A DNA stretch of 64,000 nt from Bacteroides sp. AN502(2024) (GTDB lineage: Bacteria; Bacteroidota; Bacteroidia; Bacteroidales; Bacteroidaceae): the NCBI RefSeq assembly GCF_041227145.1, contig NZ_JBGFSP010000003.1:3348001-3412000 (forward strand). Reading direction: 5' to 3'. The notes under the pieces were generated by a model, which saw only the letters and a program-made list of their open reading frames with translations, was not told where the DNA came from and ran no database searches. This document shows positions 54,246-63,132 of this stretch, one piece after another (positions within the stretch are counted from its first letter, which is position 1; each line of letters starts with the position of its first letter). The position numbers were made by a program, and so were the translations under genes.

Positions 54246-54276
54246 TTTGTCAGTCAAGAAAATATTTCTACCTTTG
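54246..54276 (+). promoter_or_regulatory. rpsA promoter (TTTG, 19 bp, TACCTTTG)
   Basis: A -33 TTTG (54246-54249) and a -7 TACCTTTG (54269-54276) with a 19-bp spacer match the Bacteroides housekeeping promoter closely. It lies 63 bp before the rpsA ATG and only 20 bp downstream of the IS4 duplication, so the promoter has survived the insertion. Confidence 0.75.
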
Positions 54277-54338
54277 CGCCCGATTTATAGATAATATAAT
54301 GTCTTATTTAATTAAAGTATTAAACAATTTATTTATTA

Positions 54339-56135
54339 ATGGAAAACTTAAAGAACGTAGCTCCTATTGAAGATTTCAACTGGGATGCTTATGAAAATGG
54401 CGAATCAGTAACCAATGTCAGTCACGAAGAACTGGAAAAAGCTTACGACGGTACGCTTAACAAAGTGAACGACCGGGAGGTTGTCGACGGAACTGTAATC
54501 GCAATGAACAAGCGTGAGGTCGTTGTGAACATCGGTTACAAATCAGACGGTATCATCCCATTGAATGAATTCCGTTACAATCCGGATCTGAAGATCGGTG
54601 ACACGGTAGAAGTGTACATCGAAAACCAGGAAGACAAAAAAGGACAGCTCGTTCTGTCACACAGAAAAGCCCGCGCTACTCGTTCTTGGGATCGCGTGAA
54701 CGCTGCTCTGGAAAATGAAGAAATTATCAAGGGTTACATCAAGTGCCGCACGAAGGGTGGTATGATCGTAGACGTATTCGGCATCGAAGCATTCTTGCCG
54801 GGTTCTCAGATCGATGTGAAACCGATCCGCGACTATGATGTATTCGTTGGCAAGACAATGGAATTCAAAGTGGTTAAAATCAACCAGGAATTCAAAAACG
54901 TTGTCGTATCTCACAAGGCTCTTATCGAAGCCGAACTGGAACAACAGAAGAAAGAAATCATCGGTAAACTGGAAAAAGGACAGGTTCTGGAAGGAACTGT
55001 TAAAAATATCACCTCTTACGGTGTGTTCATCGACCTGGGTGGCGTAGACGGTTTGATCCACATCACCGACCTTTCTTGGGGACGTGTCAGCGATCCGAAA
55101 GAAGTGGTTGAACTGGATCAGAAGCTCAACGTGGTTATCCTTGACTTCGATGACGAAAAGAAACGTATCGCTCTTGGCTTGAAACAACTCACTCCGCACC
55201 CATGGGATGCGCTTGACGCTGACCTGAAGGTGGGTGACAAGGTGAAAGGTAAAGTGGTTGTTATGGCCGACTACGGTGCATTCATCGAAATCGCTCCGGG
55301 CGTAGAAGGATTGATCCACGTCTCTGAAATGTCTTGGAGCCAACACCTGCGTTCTGCACAGGATTTCATGAAGGTAGGCGACGATGTGGAAGCTGTTGTG
55401 CTGACACTTGACCGCGAAGAACGTAAGATGTCTTTGGGTATCAAACAACTGAAACAAGATCCATGGGAAACAATCGAAGAGAAGTATCCTGTAGGTTCTA
55501 AGCATAATGCCAAAGTTCGCAACTTCACCAACTTCGGTGTATTCGTAGAGATCGAAGAAGGGGTTGACGGCTTGATCCACATCTCTGACCTTTCTTGGAC
55601 GAAGAAAGTAAAACACCCGTCAGAATTTACTCAGATCGGTGCTGACATCGAAGTTCAGGTATTGGAAATCGACAAGGAAAACCGTCGTTTGAGCCTGGGT
55701 CACAAACAGCTCGAGGAGAATCCTTGGGATGTATTCGAAACGGTGTTCACCGTAGGGTCTATACACGAAGGTACGATTATCGAAATGTTGGATAAGGGTG
55801 CTGTAGTTTCTCTTCCTTATGGTGTAGAAGGTTTCGCGACTCCGAAACACCTTGTAAAAGAAGACGGTTCACAAGCACAGTTGGACGAGAAACTTCAATT
55901 CAAAGTGATCGAGTTCAACAAAGACGCCAAGAGAATCATCCTGTCTCACAGCCGTATCTTCGAAGATGTAGCCAAGGCTGAAGAGAAAGCAGAGAAGAAA
56001 GCTGCTTCCGGTTCTAAGAAGTCATCTTCCAAGAGAGAAGATACTCCGATGATCCAGAACCAAGCTGCTTCAACTACACTGGGCGACATCGACGCGCTTG
56101 CTGCATTGAAAGAACAGTTGGAAGGAAAGAAATAA
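54339..56135 (+). CDS. rpsA: 30S ribosomal protein S1
   Basis: 598-aa RNA-binding ribosomal protein of the small subunit, needed to bring mRNA to the ribosome. Repeated S1 (OB-fold) domains are visible, with GTVKNITSYGVFIDLGGVDGLIHITDLSWGRVSDP, GKVVVMADYGAFIEIAPGVEGLIHVSEMSW and AKVRNFTNFGVFVEIEEGVDGLIHISDLSW. The C-terminus is charged (KAEEKAEKKAASGSKKSSSKRED) and ends GDIDALAALKEQLEGKK. Strong promoter upstream and terminator downstream make a single-gene unit. Confidence 0.97.
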   Translation: MENLKNVAPIEDFNWDAYENGESVTNVSHEELEKAYDGTLNKVNDREVVDGTVIAMNKREVVVNIGYKSDGIIPLNEFRYNPDLKIGDTVEVYIENQEDKKGQLVLSHRKARATRSWDRVNAALENEEIIKGYIKCRTKGGMIVDVFGIEAFLPGSQIDVKPIRDYDVFVGKTMEFKVVKINQEFKNVVVSHKALIEAELEQQKKEIIGKLEKGQVLEGTVKNITSYGVFIDLGGVDGLIHITDLSWGRVSDPKEVVELDQKLNVVILDFDDEKKRIALGLKQLTPHPWDALDADLKVGDKVKGKVVVMADYGAFIEIAPGVEGLIHVSEMSWSQHLRSAQDFMKVGDDVEAVVLTLDREERKMSLGIKQLKQDPWETIEEKYPVGSKHNAKVRNFTNFGVFVEIEEGVDGLIHISDLSWTKKVKHPSEFTQIGADIEVQVLEIDKENRRLSLGHKQLEENPWDVFETVFTVGSIHEGTIIEMLDKGAVVSLPYGVEGFATPKHLVKEDGSQAQLDEKLQFKVIEFNKDAKRIILSHSRIFEDVAKAEEKAEKKAASGSKKSSSKREDTPMIQNQAASTTLGDIDALAALKEQLEGKK

Positions 56136-56155
56136 TGTTTATTTCCAGATAGATA

Positions 56156-56187
56156 AAAAGGCGTCCCGACCATCGGGACGCCTTTTT
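56156..56187 (+). terminator. rpsA terminator
   Basis: Stem AAAAGGCGTCCCGA / TCGGGACGCCTTTTT with a 3-nt loop and T tract, 20 bp after the rpsA stop. Confidence 0.93.
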
Positions 56188-56268
56188 GTGTTTATAGGCA
56201 AGGATGTGTGGGGATTTTTTCCTTTTTCTTTGCAAGATTGAATGTGAAATGCTTTATCTTTGCAGAGG

Positions 56269-56449
56269 ATAATCAATTATTCCGTATCTGATTGATACAC
56301 AAATAGCGAATACTGTGATGAAAAGTTGTTGGTAACGATTTGGCGACTTCAAGATTGTACCAATCTTCCGCATTATGCTTTATCAAAACAACTCTGATAC
56401 AAAAGTATAGCTAAACTTCTTGAATGAACAAAGAGTTTGGCTACTTTTT
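56269..56449 (+). ncRNA. Candidate small RNA between rpsA and the IS1182 element
   Basis: A promoter-like pair (TTTG 56229-56232, TATCTTTG 56255-56262, spacer 22 bp) is followed by about 180 bp with no ORF. The segment has a perfect internal hairpin AAGATTG-tac-CAATCTT and ends in a stem TAGCTAAACT / AGTTTGGCTA followed by TTTTT. This looks like an independent RNA unit. I do not recognise it as a known family; it might also be the leader of a gene displaced by the IS. Confidence 0.4.
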
Positions 56450-56547
56450 AAGTTATAAATCCATTTTGCAGTTATAAATAGTCATAATTAGTCATATTTC
56501 AGTCATAACATATGAATTAGGGACATTCATTAAATATTATAAAATGA

Positions 56548-56592
56548 GCCAACTAATTCATACACAAATTATTGCGAATTAGTTGGCTTTTT
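56548..56592 (+). terminator. Hairpin near the IS1182 left end
   Basis: Perfect 12-bp stem GCCAACTAATTC / GAATTAGTTGGC, 16-nt loop and TTTTT. It lies inside the element before the transposase and would block transcription entering from outside, a protective layout known in several IS families. Confidence 0.75.
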
Positions 56593-56661
56593 AGTATCTT
56601 TAGGTATTCCCCCGAAAACAAGGTTTGACGGCCCAAACGGGGGAAATTCCCCAACTAAGAT

Positions 56662-58020
56662 ATGGCTAAGATAGAAAAAATTTCAGAAATCCACCCAACT
56701 TTGGGCTTTACAGAATTTGATATTCTGGAAAAATACCGCAAGAGTTTTCATGAGAGTGAGCTTGGCAGGCTTCATTCGGTCTTTCCATTTGATCGTATGG
56801 CAAAAGCCGCAGGCCTGTCTGAACAACGTTTGGGCCGCAGGAACATATTCAGTCCTTCCGCAAAGATCGCCCTTATGGTCCTGAAGGCATACACCGGATT
56901 CTCCGACAGGAAACTGGTGGAACATCTGAACGGGAACATACACTACCAGATGTTCTGTGGAATCATGATCCCCCCGTCCCTTCCCATAACCAACTTCAAG
57001 ATAGTCAGTGCCATCCGTAATGAGATAGCATCCCGCCTTGACATTGATTCCTTCCAGGAGATCCTGGCTTCACACTGGAAACCTTATCTTGATAACCTTC
57101 ACGTCTGCATGACCGATGCCACATGCTATGAAAGCCACATGCGTTTTCCTACGGACATGAAACTCCTTTGGGAAAGCATCGAATGGCTCTACAGTCATAT
57201 ATGCCGGCATTGCAGGGATCTGGGCATAAGGCGTCCGCGCAACAAATACAGGAATGTGGCGGAATCCTATCTGTCCTACTGCAAGAAAAGAAAGAGGAGA
57301 GCTTCAAGGACAAGAATGCTTAAGCGCCGTATGATCAAGCTTCTTGAAAAGCTCCTCAGTCAAAGGGATGGGCTCCATAGCGAGTACGGTGCTTTACTCC
57401 GATATACGCAGGATTACCATAAGCGTCTTTCCATCATCAGAAAGGTGCTTGTACAGGAAAAGGAAATGTTTGAAGGGCGAAAAGTCAGTGACCGCATCAT
57501 CAGCATCGACCGTCATTATGTACGTCCCATCGTCAGAGGCAAGGAAACCAAGTCCGTCGAGTTCGGTGCAAAGGTCAATAATATACAGATAGACGGCATA
57601 TCGTTCATCGAACACCTCTCGTTCAAGGCTTTCAATGAGGGGATACGCTTGAAGGACTGTATCCGTATGCAGCAGAAGCTGATGAATGTAAGGGTAAGAT
57701 GTGTGGCTGCCGATTCCATATATGCCAATAATGCCAACAGAAAGTTCTGTACTAAATATGGGATATCCACATCCTTTGTGCGCAAGGGAAGGGAGGGCAA
57801 AGATGAGCCTTTGAGGAAGCTGCTTAGAAGCGAACTCTCAAAAGAAAGGGCCACACGGCTTGAAGGAAGCTTCGGCACTCAAAAGCAACATTACTCGCTC
57901 GCAAGGATAAAGGCAAGGAACAAGAAGACGGAAATCCTGTGGATTTTCTTCGGAATACATACAGCAAATGCCATACTGGTGATTGACAAGATCAGGAACA
58001 GAACGGGGAAAGCTGCATGA
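56662..58020 (+). CDS. IS1182-family transposase
   Basis: 452-aa DDE transposase. N-terminal DUF772-like region (SPSAKIALMVLKAYTGFSDRKLVEHLNGNIHYQMFCGI), catalytic Asp in CMTDATCYES, Asp region IISIDRHYVRPIVRGKETKSVEFGAKV, later Asp in CVAADSIYANNAN, and Glu in LEGSFGTQKQHYSL. It appears complete. Confidence 0.9.
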   Translation: MAKIEKISEIHPTLGFTEFDILEKYRKSFHESELGRLHSVFPFDRMAKAAGLSEQRLGRRNIFSPSAKIALMVLKAYTGFSDRKLVEHLNGNIHYQMFCGIMIPPSLPITNFKIVSAIRNEIASRLDIDSFQEILASHWKPYLDNLHVCMTDATCYESHMRFPTDMKLLWESIEWLYSHICRHCRDLGIRRPRNKYRNVAESYLSYCKKRKRRASRTRMLKRRMIKLLEKLLSQRDGLHSEYGALLRYTQDYHKRLSIIRKVLVQEKEMFEGRKVSDRIISIDRHYVRPIVRGKETKSVEFGAKVNNIQIDGISFIEHLSFKAFNEGIRLKDCIRMQQKLMNVRVRCVAADSIYANNANRKFCTKYGISTSFVRKGREGKDEPLRKLLRSELSKERATRLEGSFGTQKQHYSLARIKARNKKTEILWIFFGIHTANAILVIDKIRNRTGKAA

Positions 58021-58302
58021 TATGAGTTTACTGAAAGAATCAGAAGAGGTCAGAAGACTTCTTCCGGAACTTCATGTATTGTCAGATAAGAGTATATGAG
58101 AATATACAGAAAAATGACAATAATAATGGCATATGAAGTGATTATACTCTATCATCTTCATATGCCATGGTATTTGGGGGGAACATTTACTGAATATTCC
58201 GAATTACGACTTCAAAAACACATCTAACTTTCGGACAAATTCCCTATGTTTTCATTTTTAATAAAACAAAAAAGAATTCTTCCGTATAATTTGCTATAGA
58301 AT

Positions 58303-59457
58303 CTATTCTACTTTTACCTTACGATCATCCTTATATAACTGGATAGTTGTTCCTATTAATGTATGTGTATCTAATCCGTTCCAATCATCTTCCCACCCCA
58401 ATTTATAATACATATAGTCATAACTAGATTCCATCCAAACTCCAAATACTTGCTGCACAAATATTTCAAAATTAATCATTGATGAATTCTCAAATTCTGC
58501 ATTTGTTGAGTATGATACCACAAACTTTTGTTTATAAGGAGATTCTGACTCTGAATAATTCAGAACTCCATACTTTGGGAGATCTCCTTTTTTGAGCCAT
58601 ACGAAACGGTCTTCGATATTGAATACTTCGGAATTTGTAATAACTCGATAATTTTTCCCCTTACCAACTCCTTTATATTCTGTCAAATTTGCCCTTGAAT
58701 TAGGAGGTATAGATAAAAAGCGTTGCATACCATAAGTTGCACTTGCTGAAGAAATATTACTTCCTCCTACAGAGATTCCGTTTGCAATGCCTCCAACAAC
58801 ACCGCCAACTCCCACTGCATTAGCCACAGCTCCTAAACCAACAGAAGCCCCAACTCCTTTTCCGCTTGATATTGTGGTTTGTTTAGTGTTATAATAGCAT
58901 TCAGCTCTTCCGTCTGGGTATATTTTGAAACTTCTTGCTAAATCAATGTATATATAATCATCAGTTTTATTTCTTAATGATATTACATAGGGGGCATTAT
59001 ACCAACTTCCCTTTTTATTTAACAAGATACTAATTTCAAGTTCATTTGTGGACAAAATAGATGATGATGACATTCCAAATTTATATGTATACGCTGACGC
59101 TTTTTTAGTTGATATTTTATTCTTATAATACGTTATATATTTGTTATATAATGCTATAAGTGAGTCATTTTTTATGTCTGGAATCACTGTTTTATTTTTA
59201 TTCTCCATTTGTGTCTCTCTACACTCAAAGACATCTTTTTCTCCATTTTCATAATTTATTGCTGCAATTTCTTTCGCTTCAATTGTATATATGGGGCCAT
59301 TGAGATTTGAATACTTTTTATATTTTACAACGGAAGAGGATATTTCAACTACTTTACTCTTAATAACTGAAAGGTCTTTTTTAACAATAACATCTTGCGC
59401 AGATACAGAAAGGCAAGATAATAATCCTAAAAAGTATATAAACTTGTTATGCTTCAT
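58303..59457 (-). CDS. Unknown secreted protein with Gly-rich centre
   Basis: 384-aa protein with a signal peptide (FIYFLGLLSCLSVSAQ). The N-terminal part (DVIVKKDLSVIKSKVVEISSSVVKYKKYSNLNGPIYTIEAKEIAAINYENGEKD) is a pattern common in Bacteroides exported proteins of unknown role. Near residues 200-235 a Gly/Val-rich segment (GVGASVGLGAVANAVGVGGVVGGIANGISVGG) looks like a membrane-inserting or flexible stretch. The gene is AT-rich compared with its neighbours and sits alone between an IS and decayed integrase DNA, so it may be acquired cargo. Confidence 0.65.
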   Translation of the reverse strand: MKHNKFIYFLGLLSCLSVSAQDVIVKKDLSVIKSKVVEISSSVVKYKKYSNLNGPIYTIEAKEIAAINYENGEKDVFECRETQMENKNKTVIPDIKNDSLIALYNKYITYYKNKISTKKASAYTYKFGMSSSSILSTNELEISILLNKKGSWYNAPYVISLRNKTDDYIYIDLARSFKIYPDGRAECYYNTKQTTISSGKGVGASVGLGAVANAVGVGGVVGGIANGISVGGSNISSASATYGMQRFLSIPPNSRANLTEYKGVGKGKNYRVITNSEVFNIEDRFVWLKKGDLPKYGVLNYSESESPYKQKFVVSYSTNAEFENSSMINFEIFVQQVFGVWMESSYDYMYYKLGWEDDWNGLDTHTLIGTTIQLYKDDRKVKVE

Positions 59458-60018
59458 AAGCTTTCATAACTTGAAATTATAATTATTACAAATGTAATCA
59501 AAATAATCCACATTGGGGGTTGATAATACTACTTTTTAACTTTAAGTCGGATTTTTCTCTAAATCTCCCGACTTCGGAGAGGATGTTCGCGGAATTTGGC
59601 AAGATTTTCGGGAGTAACCCAAAACGTTTTGAGTAACTTAAAACATATCATGCTATCTTCCTGTAAACATCAGGTTTGAAACGGCTAAATTCATTTCGAG
59701 CGGCTGAAGACATACCTTGCTGTGTTCAGGAACACAAGCACGAAGTTTCAATTCATGGTTTATAAATGGCAGGATTGCCATAGCATCGGCAAGCAATATG
59801 GCAGTTTGCCAAATTTGAGGGCAATAAGGCTATATAGCTTGCAGACCTACAGTATAGCCGGCAGGTTTGCAAGCTATACGGTTTGTGTAAATGTTGAATT
59901 GCGAACTTTTGTTTCTTTGAGTGAGGGATTCTTCCTCCTAAAAAAGAAACGAATAGCAAAGCAATCAAGGCTCTGCCATCCGTCAGATTTTCTGTTTCTC
60001 ATCGGTCGGTCATCTCCT
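59458..60018. other. Gene-poor region with a large inverted repeat
   Basis: I see no credible gene here; the 119-aa frame from 59722 has no protein-like pattern. The region holds a 15-bp inverted repeat with one mismatch, TATAGCTTGCAGACC (59833-59847) and GGTTTGCAAGCTATA (59864-59878), overlapping a 7-bp pair GTATAGC / GCTATAC. Such clusters occur in transfer origins and attachment regions of Bacteroides mobile elements, and the neighbouring integrase remnant supports a mobile origin. This is inference. Confidence 0.4.
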
Positions 60019-60733
60019 CTATGGGTACTTTATCTGTGCGACCTTGAAATATGCAAGTTTTTTTCGGATCAATACTCTTGAAGTCTGAGAGGAAGATTGT
60101 TCCGAAAACGGGTTGCGTTGCAACCAACCATTATTGATAGCTGTGTATATAATACTGCGAAACGGCATCATATACGACCATACGGTATGGTGCAATGATT
60201 CTTCTCGGTGCGGAGGAACAACTCAAAGTCGGTGATAATACAGGGGATAGCTCACTCAAGGCAATATCACTCACTTTGTAGCGATGCTTGATGAACTCTT
60301 CCAAATGGTTGTAAATGGTGCAATATTTCCAATAGCTGCGTTGGCTTTTCATTTTACCTACTTGTTTGGCATAATCCTCATTGTGCTGTCGGAATACAGC
60401 AAGCAGGGGCTTATGGTTTTGCCCCATACCCAAGAATGCATCTCTTACTTTCTCTGACGAAACATAACCGTCTCTGTCCATAATCTCCTGATAAGCCTTG
60501 TTGATACCGACACGGATTTTATCCAACATTCGATTGGCTTCCTTTGCAACAATGCTTCTTCCCGAGATTCTGCCGAGGTTGATATTCCACAACCTTTCCT
60601 CTACATCCAATTTGCAACTGAATTGGGAAATCTTGCCGTTTACGGTGATACGACACATCACCGGTACAAGCCCGTTCTTCTTCGGGGCATTGAGCTTGAG
60701 ATAGAATAATACTCTGAAAGTGCTTCTGCTCAT
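60019..60733 (-). pseudogene. Tyrosine recombinase (integrase) remnant, frameshifted and truncated
   Basis: The first 165 residues are a good Bacteroides integrase N-terminus (MSRSTFRVLFYLKLNAPKKNGLVPVMCRITVNGKISQF; arm-binding and core-binding regions). After LSELSP the frame is lost. The expected continuation appears in other frames: DFELFLRTEKNHCT, then TVWSYMMPFRSIIYTAINNGWLQRNPF, which ends at a stop at 60019-60021. At least two frameshifts are needed, and the catalytic domain (Arg...HxxR...Tyr) is missing. It is a dead remnant of an integrative element. Confidence 0.85.
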
Positions 60734-61085
60734 AACTCTACTTTTTGGTTTGCAAAATTATTTATGGTAGAGCCGAATGACGGTAAGCAAAACACTGCGT
60801 ATCGGTGCAAAAGAATTGGCCGAAGCGAAACCGGAACGAAGATGTAAGAAAAGCTCCTATATTTGTGGTCTCAACCGCCTAACAAGTGTTGCTATTCAAT
60901 CTGTTACAACAGTCAAAAAAAAATTTCAAAGTCAAGATTCAAAGTAACGGGATAGTAACGAAACTCTGTCATTTCTTGGCTTTTCATTGGCTTTTGATGG
61001 CACTGCAATATCTTGGCGTACACTGTTAAATCGCTAACAGACAACATTCTTTCCCTGTTTCGCACTCACTTTCGTTTCTTTGTTG
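60734..61085. other. Intergenic stretch without recognised feature
   Basis: About 350 bp between the integrase remnant and the RNase Z promoter. It has A- and T-rich runs and a short direct repeat (TTCAAAGT at two nearby sites around 60930-60945). No gene or RNA recognised. Confidence 0.3.
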
Positions 61086-61093
61086 TATCTTTG
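61086..61093 (+). promoter_or_regulatory. -7 box TATCTTTG immediately before rnz
   Basis: TATCTTTG ends only 6 bp before the rnz ATG at 61100. Transcription would begin at or next to the start codon, pointing to a leaderless or near-leaderless mRNA. Confidence 0.55.
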
Positions 61094-61099
61094 CAAGAA

Positions 61100-62038
61100 A
61101 TGGAAAAGTTTGAGTTACATATATTAGGATGCGGTTCCGCTTTGCCTACTACGCGACATTTCGCGACCTCCCAAGTCGTGAATTTGCGTGAGAAGCTTTT
61201 TATGATCGATTGTGGTGAAGGAGCGCAGATGCAGTTACGCCGTTCCCGGTTGAAATTTTCCCGGTTGAATCATATCTTCATCTCTCATTTACACGGTGAC
61301 CATTGCTTCGGATTGCCGGGGCTCATCTCTACATTCGGCTTGCTGGGAAGAACGGCCGATTTACATATCCATTCCCCACAGGGACTGGAAGAGTTGTTTG
61401 CACCGATGCTTGCTTTCTTTTGCAAGACGCTGACTTATAAAGTATTCTTCCATGCATTCGAAACGAAGGAACCGTTGCCTATCTATGAGGACCGTTCGGT
61501 GACGGTGACCACCATCCCTTTAAAACATCGTATACCCTGTTGCGGCTTCCTTTTCGAAGAGAAACAGTGCCCGAATCACATCATCAGAGACATGGTCGAT
61601 TTTTATAAAGTCCCGGTCTATGAACTGAACCGCATCAAGAACGGGGCAGATTTCGTGACTCCCGAAGGAGAGATCATCCCCAATTCACGCCTGACCCGTC
61701 CCTCGGCTCCGCCTCGTAAATATGCCTATTGCTCTGATACGATGTACCTCCCGTCACTTGTCGAACAAATCAGGAATGTGGATTTGCTTTTCCATGAGGC
61801 CACCTTTGCGCAGGCAGAGCAGGCACGTGCCAAGGAAACTTATCATACAACGGCTGCACAAGCCGCTCAACTGGCTCTGGACGCTCATGTGAGACAACTC
61901 GTTATCGGGCATTTCTCAGCCCGTTATGAAGATGAGTCCATCCTGCTTGATGAGGCATCCTCCCTCTTCCCGCCAACCGTGTTGGCGAAAGAAAATCTGT
62001 GTATTGACATTGCTGGAGGAGCTGCTGATGGGAGATAG
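61100..62038 (+). CDS. rnz: Ribonuclease Z
   Basis: 312-aa metallo-beta-lactamase-fold endonuclease that trims the 3' ends of tRNA precursors. Visible: ILGCGSALPTTRHFATSQVV, the zinc motif HLHGDHCFGLPG, then YCSDTMYLPSL, FHEATFA and IGHFSARY. The start at 61100 (MEKFELHILGCGSA) begins right at the fold; the frame open upstream to 61013 has no family features and includes the promoter. Confidence 0.95.
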   Translation: MEKFELHILGCGSALPTTRHFATSQVVNLREKLFMIDCGEGAQMQLRRSRLKFSRLNHIFISHLHGDHCFGLPGLISTFGLLGRTADLHIHSPQGLEELFAPMLAFFCKTLTYKVFFHAFETKEPLPIYEDRSVTVTTIPLKHRIPCCGFLFEEKQCPNHIIRDMVDFYKVPVYELNRIKNGADFVTPEGEIIPNSRLTRPSAPPRKYAYCSDTMYLPSLVEQIRNVDLLFHEATFAQAEQARAKETYHTTAAQAAQLALDAHVRQLVIGHFSARYEDESILLDEASSLFPPTVLAKENLCIDIAGGAADGR

Positions 62039-62121
62039 ACATTGATAAATAGGTTCCCTCTTTGCCGGAAACAAGGAATGGCCCGAATTTGAAACCATAA
62101 ATAAACATACAGAAACAAGAG

Positions 62122-62676
62122 ATGATGATTCCTTATAACGAACGCGAAGTTTTGAAGCTCCTTCAGGAGGAGAGTACGCAGCGGAAAGGATTTGAAATGA
62201 TTGTGGCGCAGTATAGCGAGCAGTTGTATTGGCAGATCCGCCGGATGGTACTGTCGCATGAGGATGCGAACGATCTCCTGCAAAACACTTTCATCAAGGC
62301 ATGGACGAGTATCGACTACTTCCGTGCCAAGGCGAAGTTGTCGACCTGGCTCTATCGCATCGCACTGAACGAATGTCTTACCTTTCTGAACAAACAGCGT
62401 GCGGTGACTACCGTAGGTATTGACGATCCTGAAGCTGCCATTGTGCAGAAGCTGGAAAGTGATTCCTACTTTTCGGGCGATGAAATACAGCTGTGCCTGC
62501 AAAAAGCATTGCTGACTCTGCCCGAGAAACAGCGCATGGTGTTCAACCTGAAATATTATCAGGAGATGAAATACGAAGAGATGTCGGAAATCTTCGGCAC
62601 ATCGGTGGGTGCGCTGAAAGCGTCGTATCATCATGCGGTGAAGAAAATAGAGAAGTTTTTAGAAGAAATAGATTAA
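62122..62676 (+). CDS. ECF-family RNA polymerase sigma factor
   Basis: 184-aa sigma factor. Region 2 (QLYWQIRRMVLSHEDANDLLQNTFIKAWTSIDYFRAKAKLSTWLYRIALNECL) and region 4 (ALLTLPEKQRMVFNLKYYQEMKYEEMSEIFGTSVGALKASYHHAVKKIEKFL) are clear. It heads a three-gene unit with two small envelope-type proteins, unlike the FecR-linked sigma at 17710. Either of its first two ATGs may start. Confidence 0.94.
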   Translation: MMIPYNEREVLKLLQEESTQRKGFEMIVAQYSEQLYWQIRRMVLSHEDANDLLQNTFIKAWTSIDYFRAKAKLSTWLYRIALNECLTFLNKQRAVTTVGIDDPEAAIVQKLESDSYFSGDEIQLCLQKALLTLPEKQRMVFNLKYYQEMKYEEMSEIFGTSVGALKASYHHAVKKIEKFLEEID

Positions 62677-62723
62677 ACCTTTTAAATTAGACTGTGTCTA
62701 AGGAAAAGAGAGGAGAAAAGCGT

Positions 62724-63101
62724 ATGAAAGAAGAAGAGATCCTATTGAAGAAGCTGGGGAAGGAGAATTCCTTCAAAGTGCCCGAAGGGTATTTTGAAAA
62801 CCTGACTTCGGAGGTTATGAATACACTTCCTGAAAAAGAGAACGTTGTTTTCAAGGAGGAACCTGTCGGAACATGGACAAGAGTGAAGCCATTGCTCTAT
62901 CTCGCTGCCATGTTTGTAGGTGCGGCTTTGATAATCAGGGTAGCGTCGACAGACCGCAAACCTGCTGCGGTGGATGAAGTGGCGGTGATGGAGGTGGATA
63001 CCGAAATCGTGTCGGACGAGATGCTCGATGTGGCACTGGACCGTGCCATGTTGGATGATTATTCGTTATATGTTTATTTGAGTGACGCAAGTGTGGAATG
63101 A
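62724..63101 (+). CDS. Small membrane protein, probable anti-sigma partner
   Basis: About 125-aa protein. The start at ATG 62724 (MKEEEILLKKLGKENSFKVPEGYFENL) is preferred over the upstream GTG at 62694. One transmembrane segment (VKPLLYLAAMFVGAALIIRVAS) separates a charged N-terminus from a short acidic tail. The VPEGYFENL segment is frequent in Bacteroides proteins next to ECF sigma genes. Position and topology suggest it holds the sigma factor at the membrane; no classic zinc anti-sigma motif is seen. Confidence 0.65.
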   Translation: MKEEEILLKKLGKENSFKVPEGYFENLTSEVMNTLPEKENVVFKEEPVGTWTRVKPLLYLAAMFVGAALIIRVASTDRKPAAVDEVAVMEVDTEIVSDEMLDVALDRAMLDDYSLYVYLSDASVE

Positions 63102-63132
63102 TTTATTAATACTGATTGAATAATACGGAAAA

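Larger units (their letters stand above)
56520..58200 (+). mobile_element. IS1182-like insertion sequence
   Basis: 1681-bp element. The ends are imperfect inverted repeats: left GGGACATTCATTAAATATT, right (reverse complement) GGAATATTCAGTAAATGTT. It is flanked by a 6-bp direct repeat GAATTA (56514-56519 and 58201-58206), which is the likely target duplication. It holds one transposase gene. Boundaries are less certain than for the IS3 and IS4 elements. Confidence 0.75.

Noticed and set aside
54657..55616. 319-aa minus-strand ORF opposite rpsA
   Set aside because: Repeated S1 domains give repeated antisense patterns; not a gene.
59722..60081. 119-aa plus-strand ORF
   Set aside because: No family pattern, overlaps the inverted repeat and the antisense of the integrase remnant.
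61013..61100. Upstream extension of rnz
   Set aside because: It contains the promoter box and lacks RNase Z features; the fold begins at 61100.
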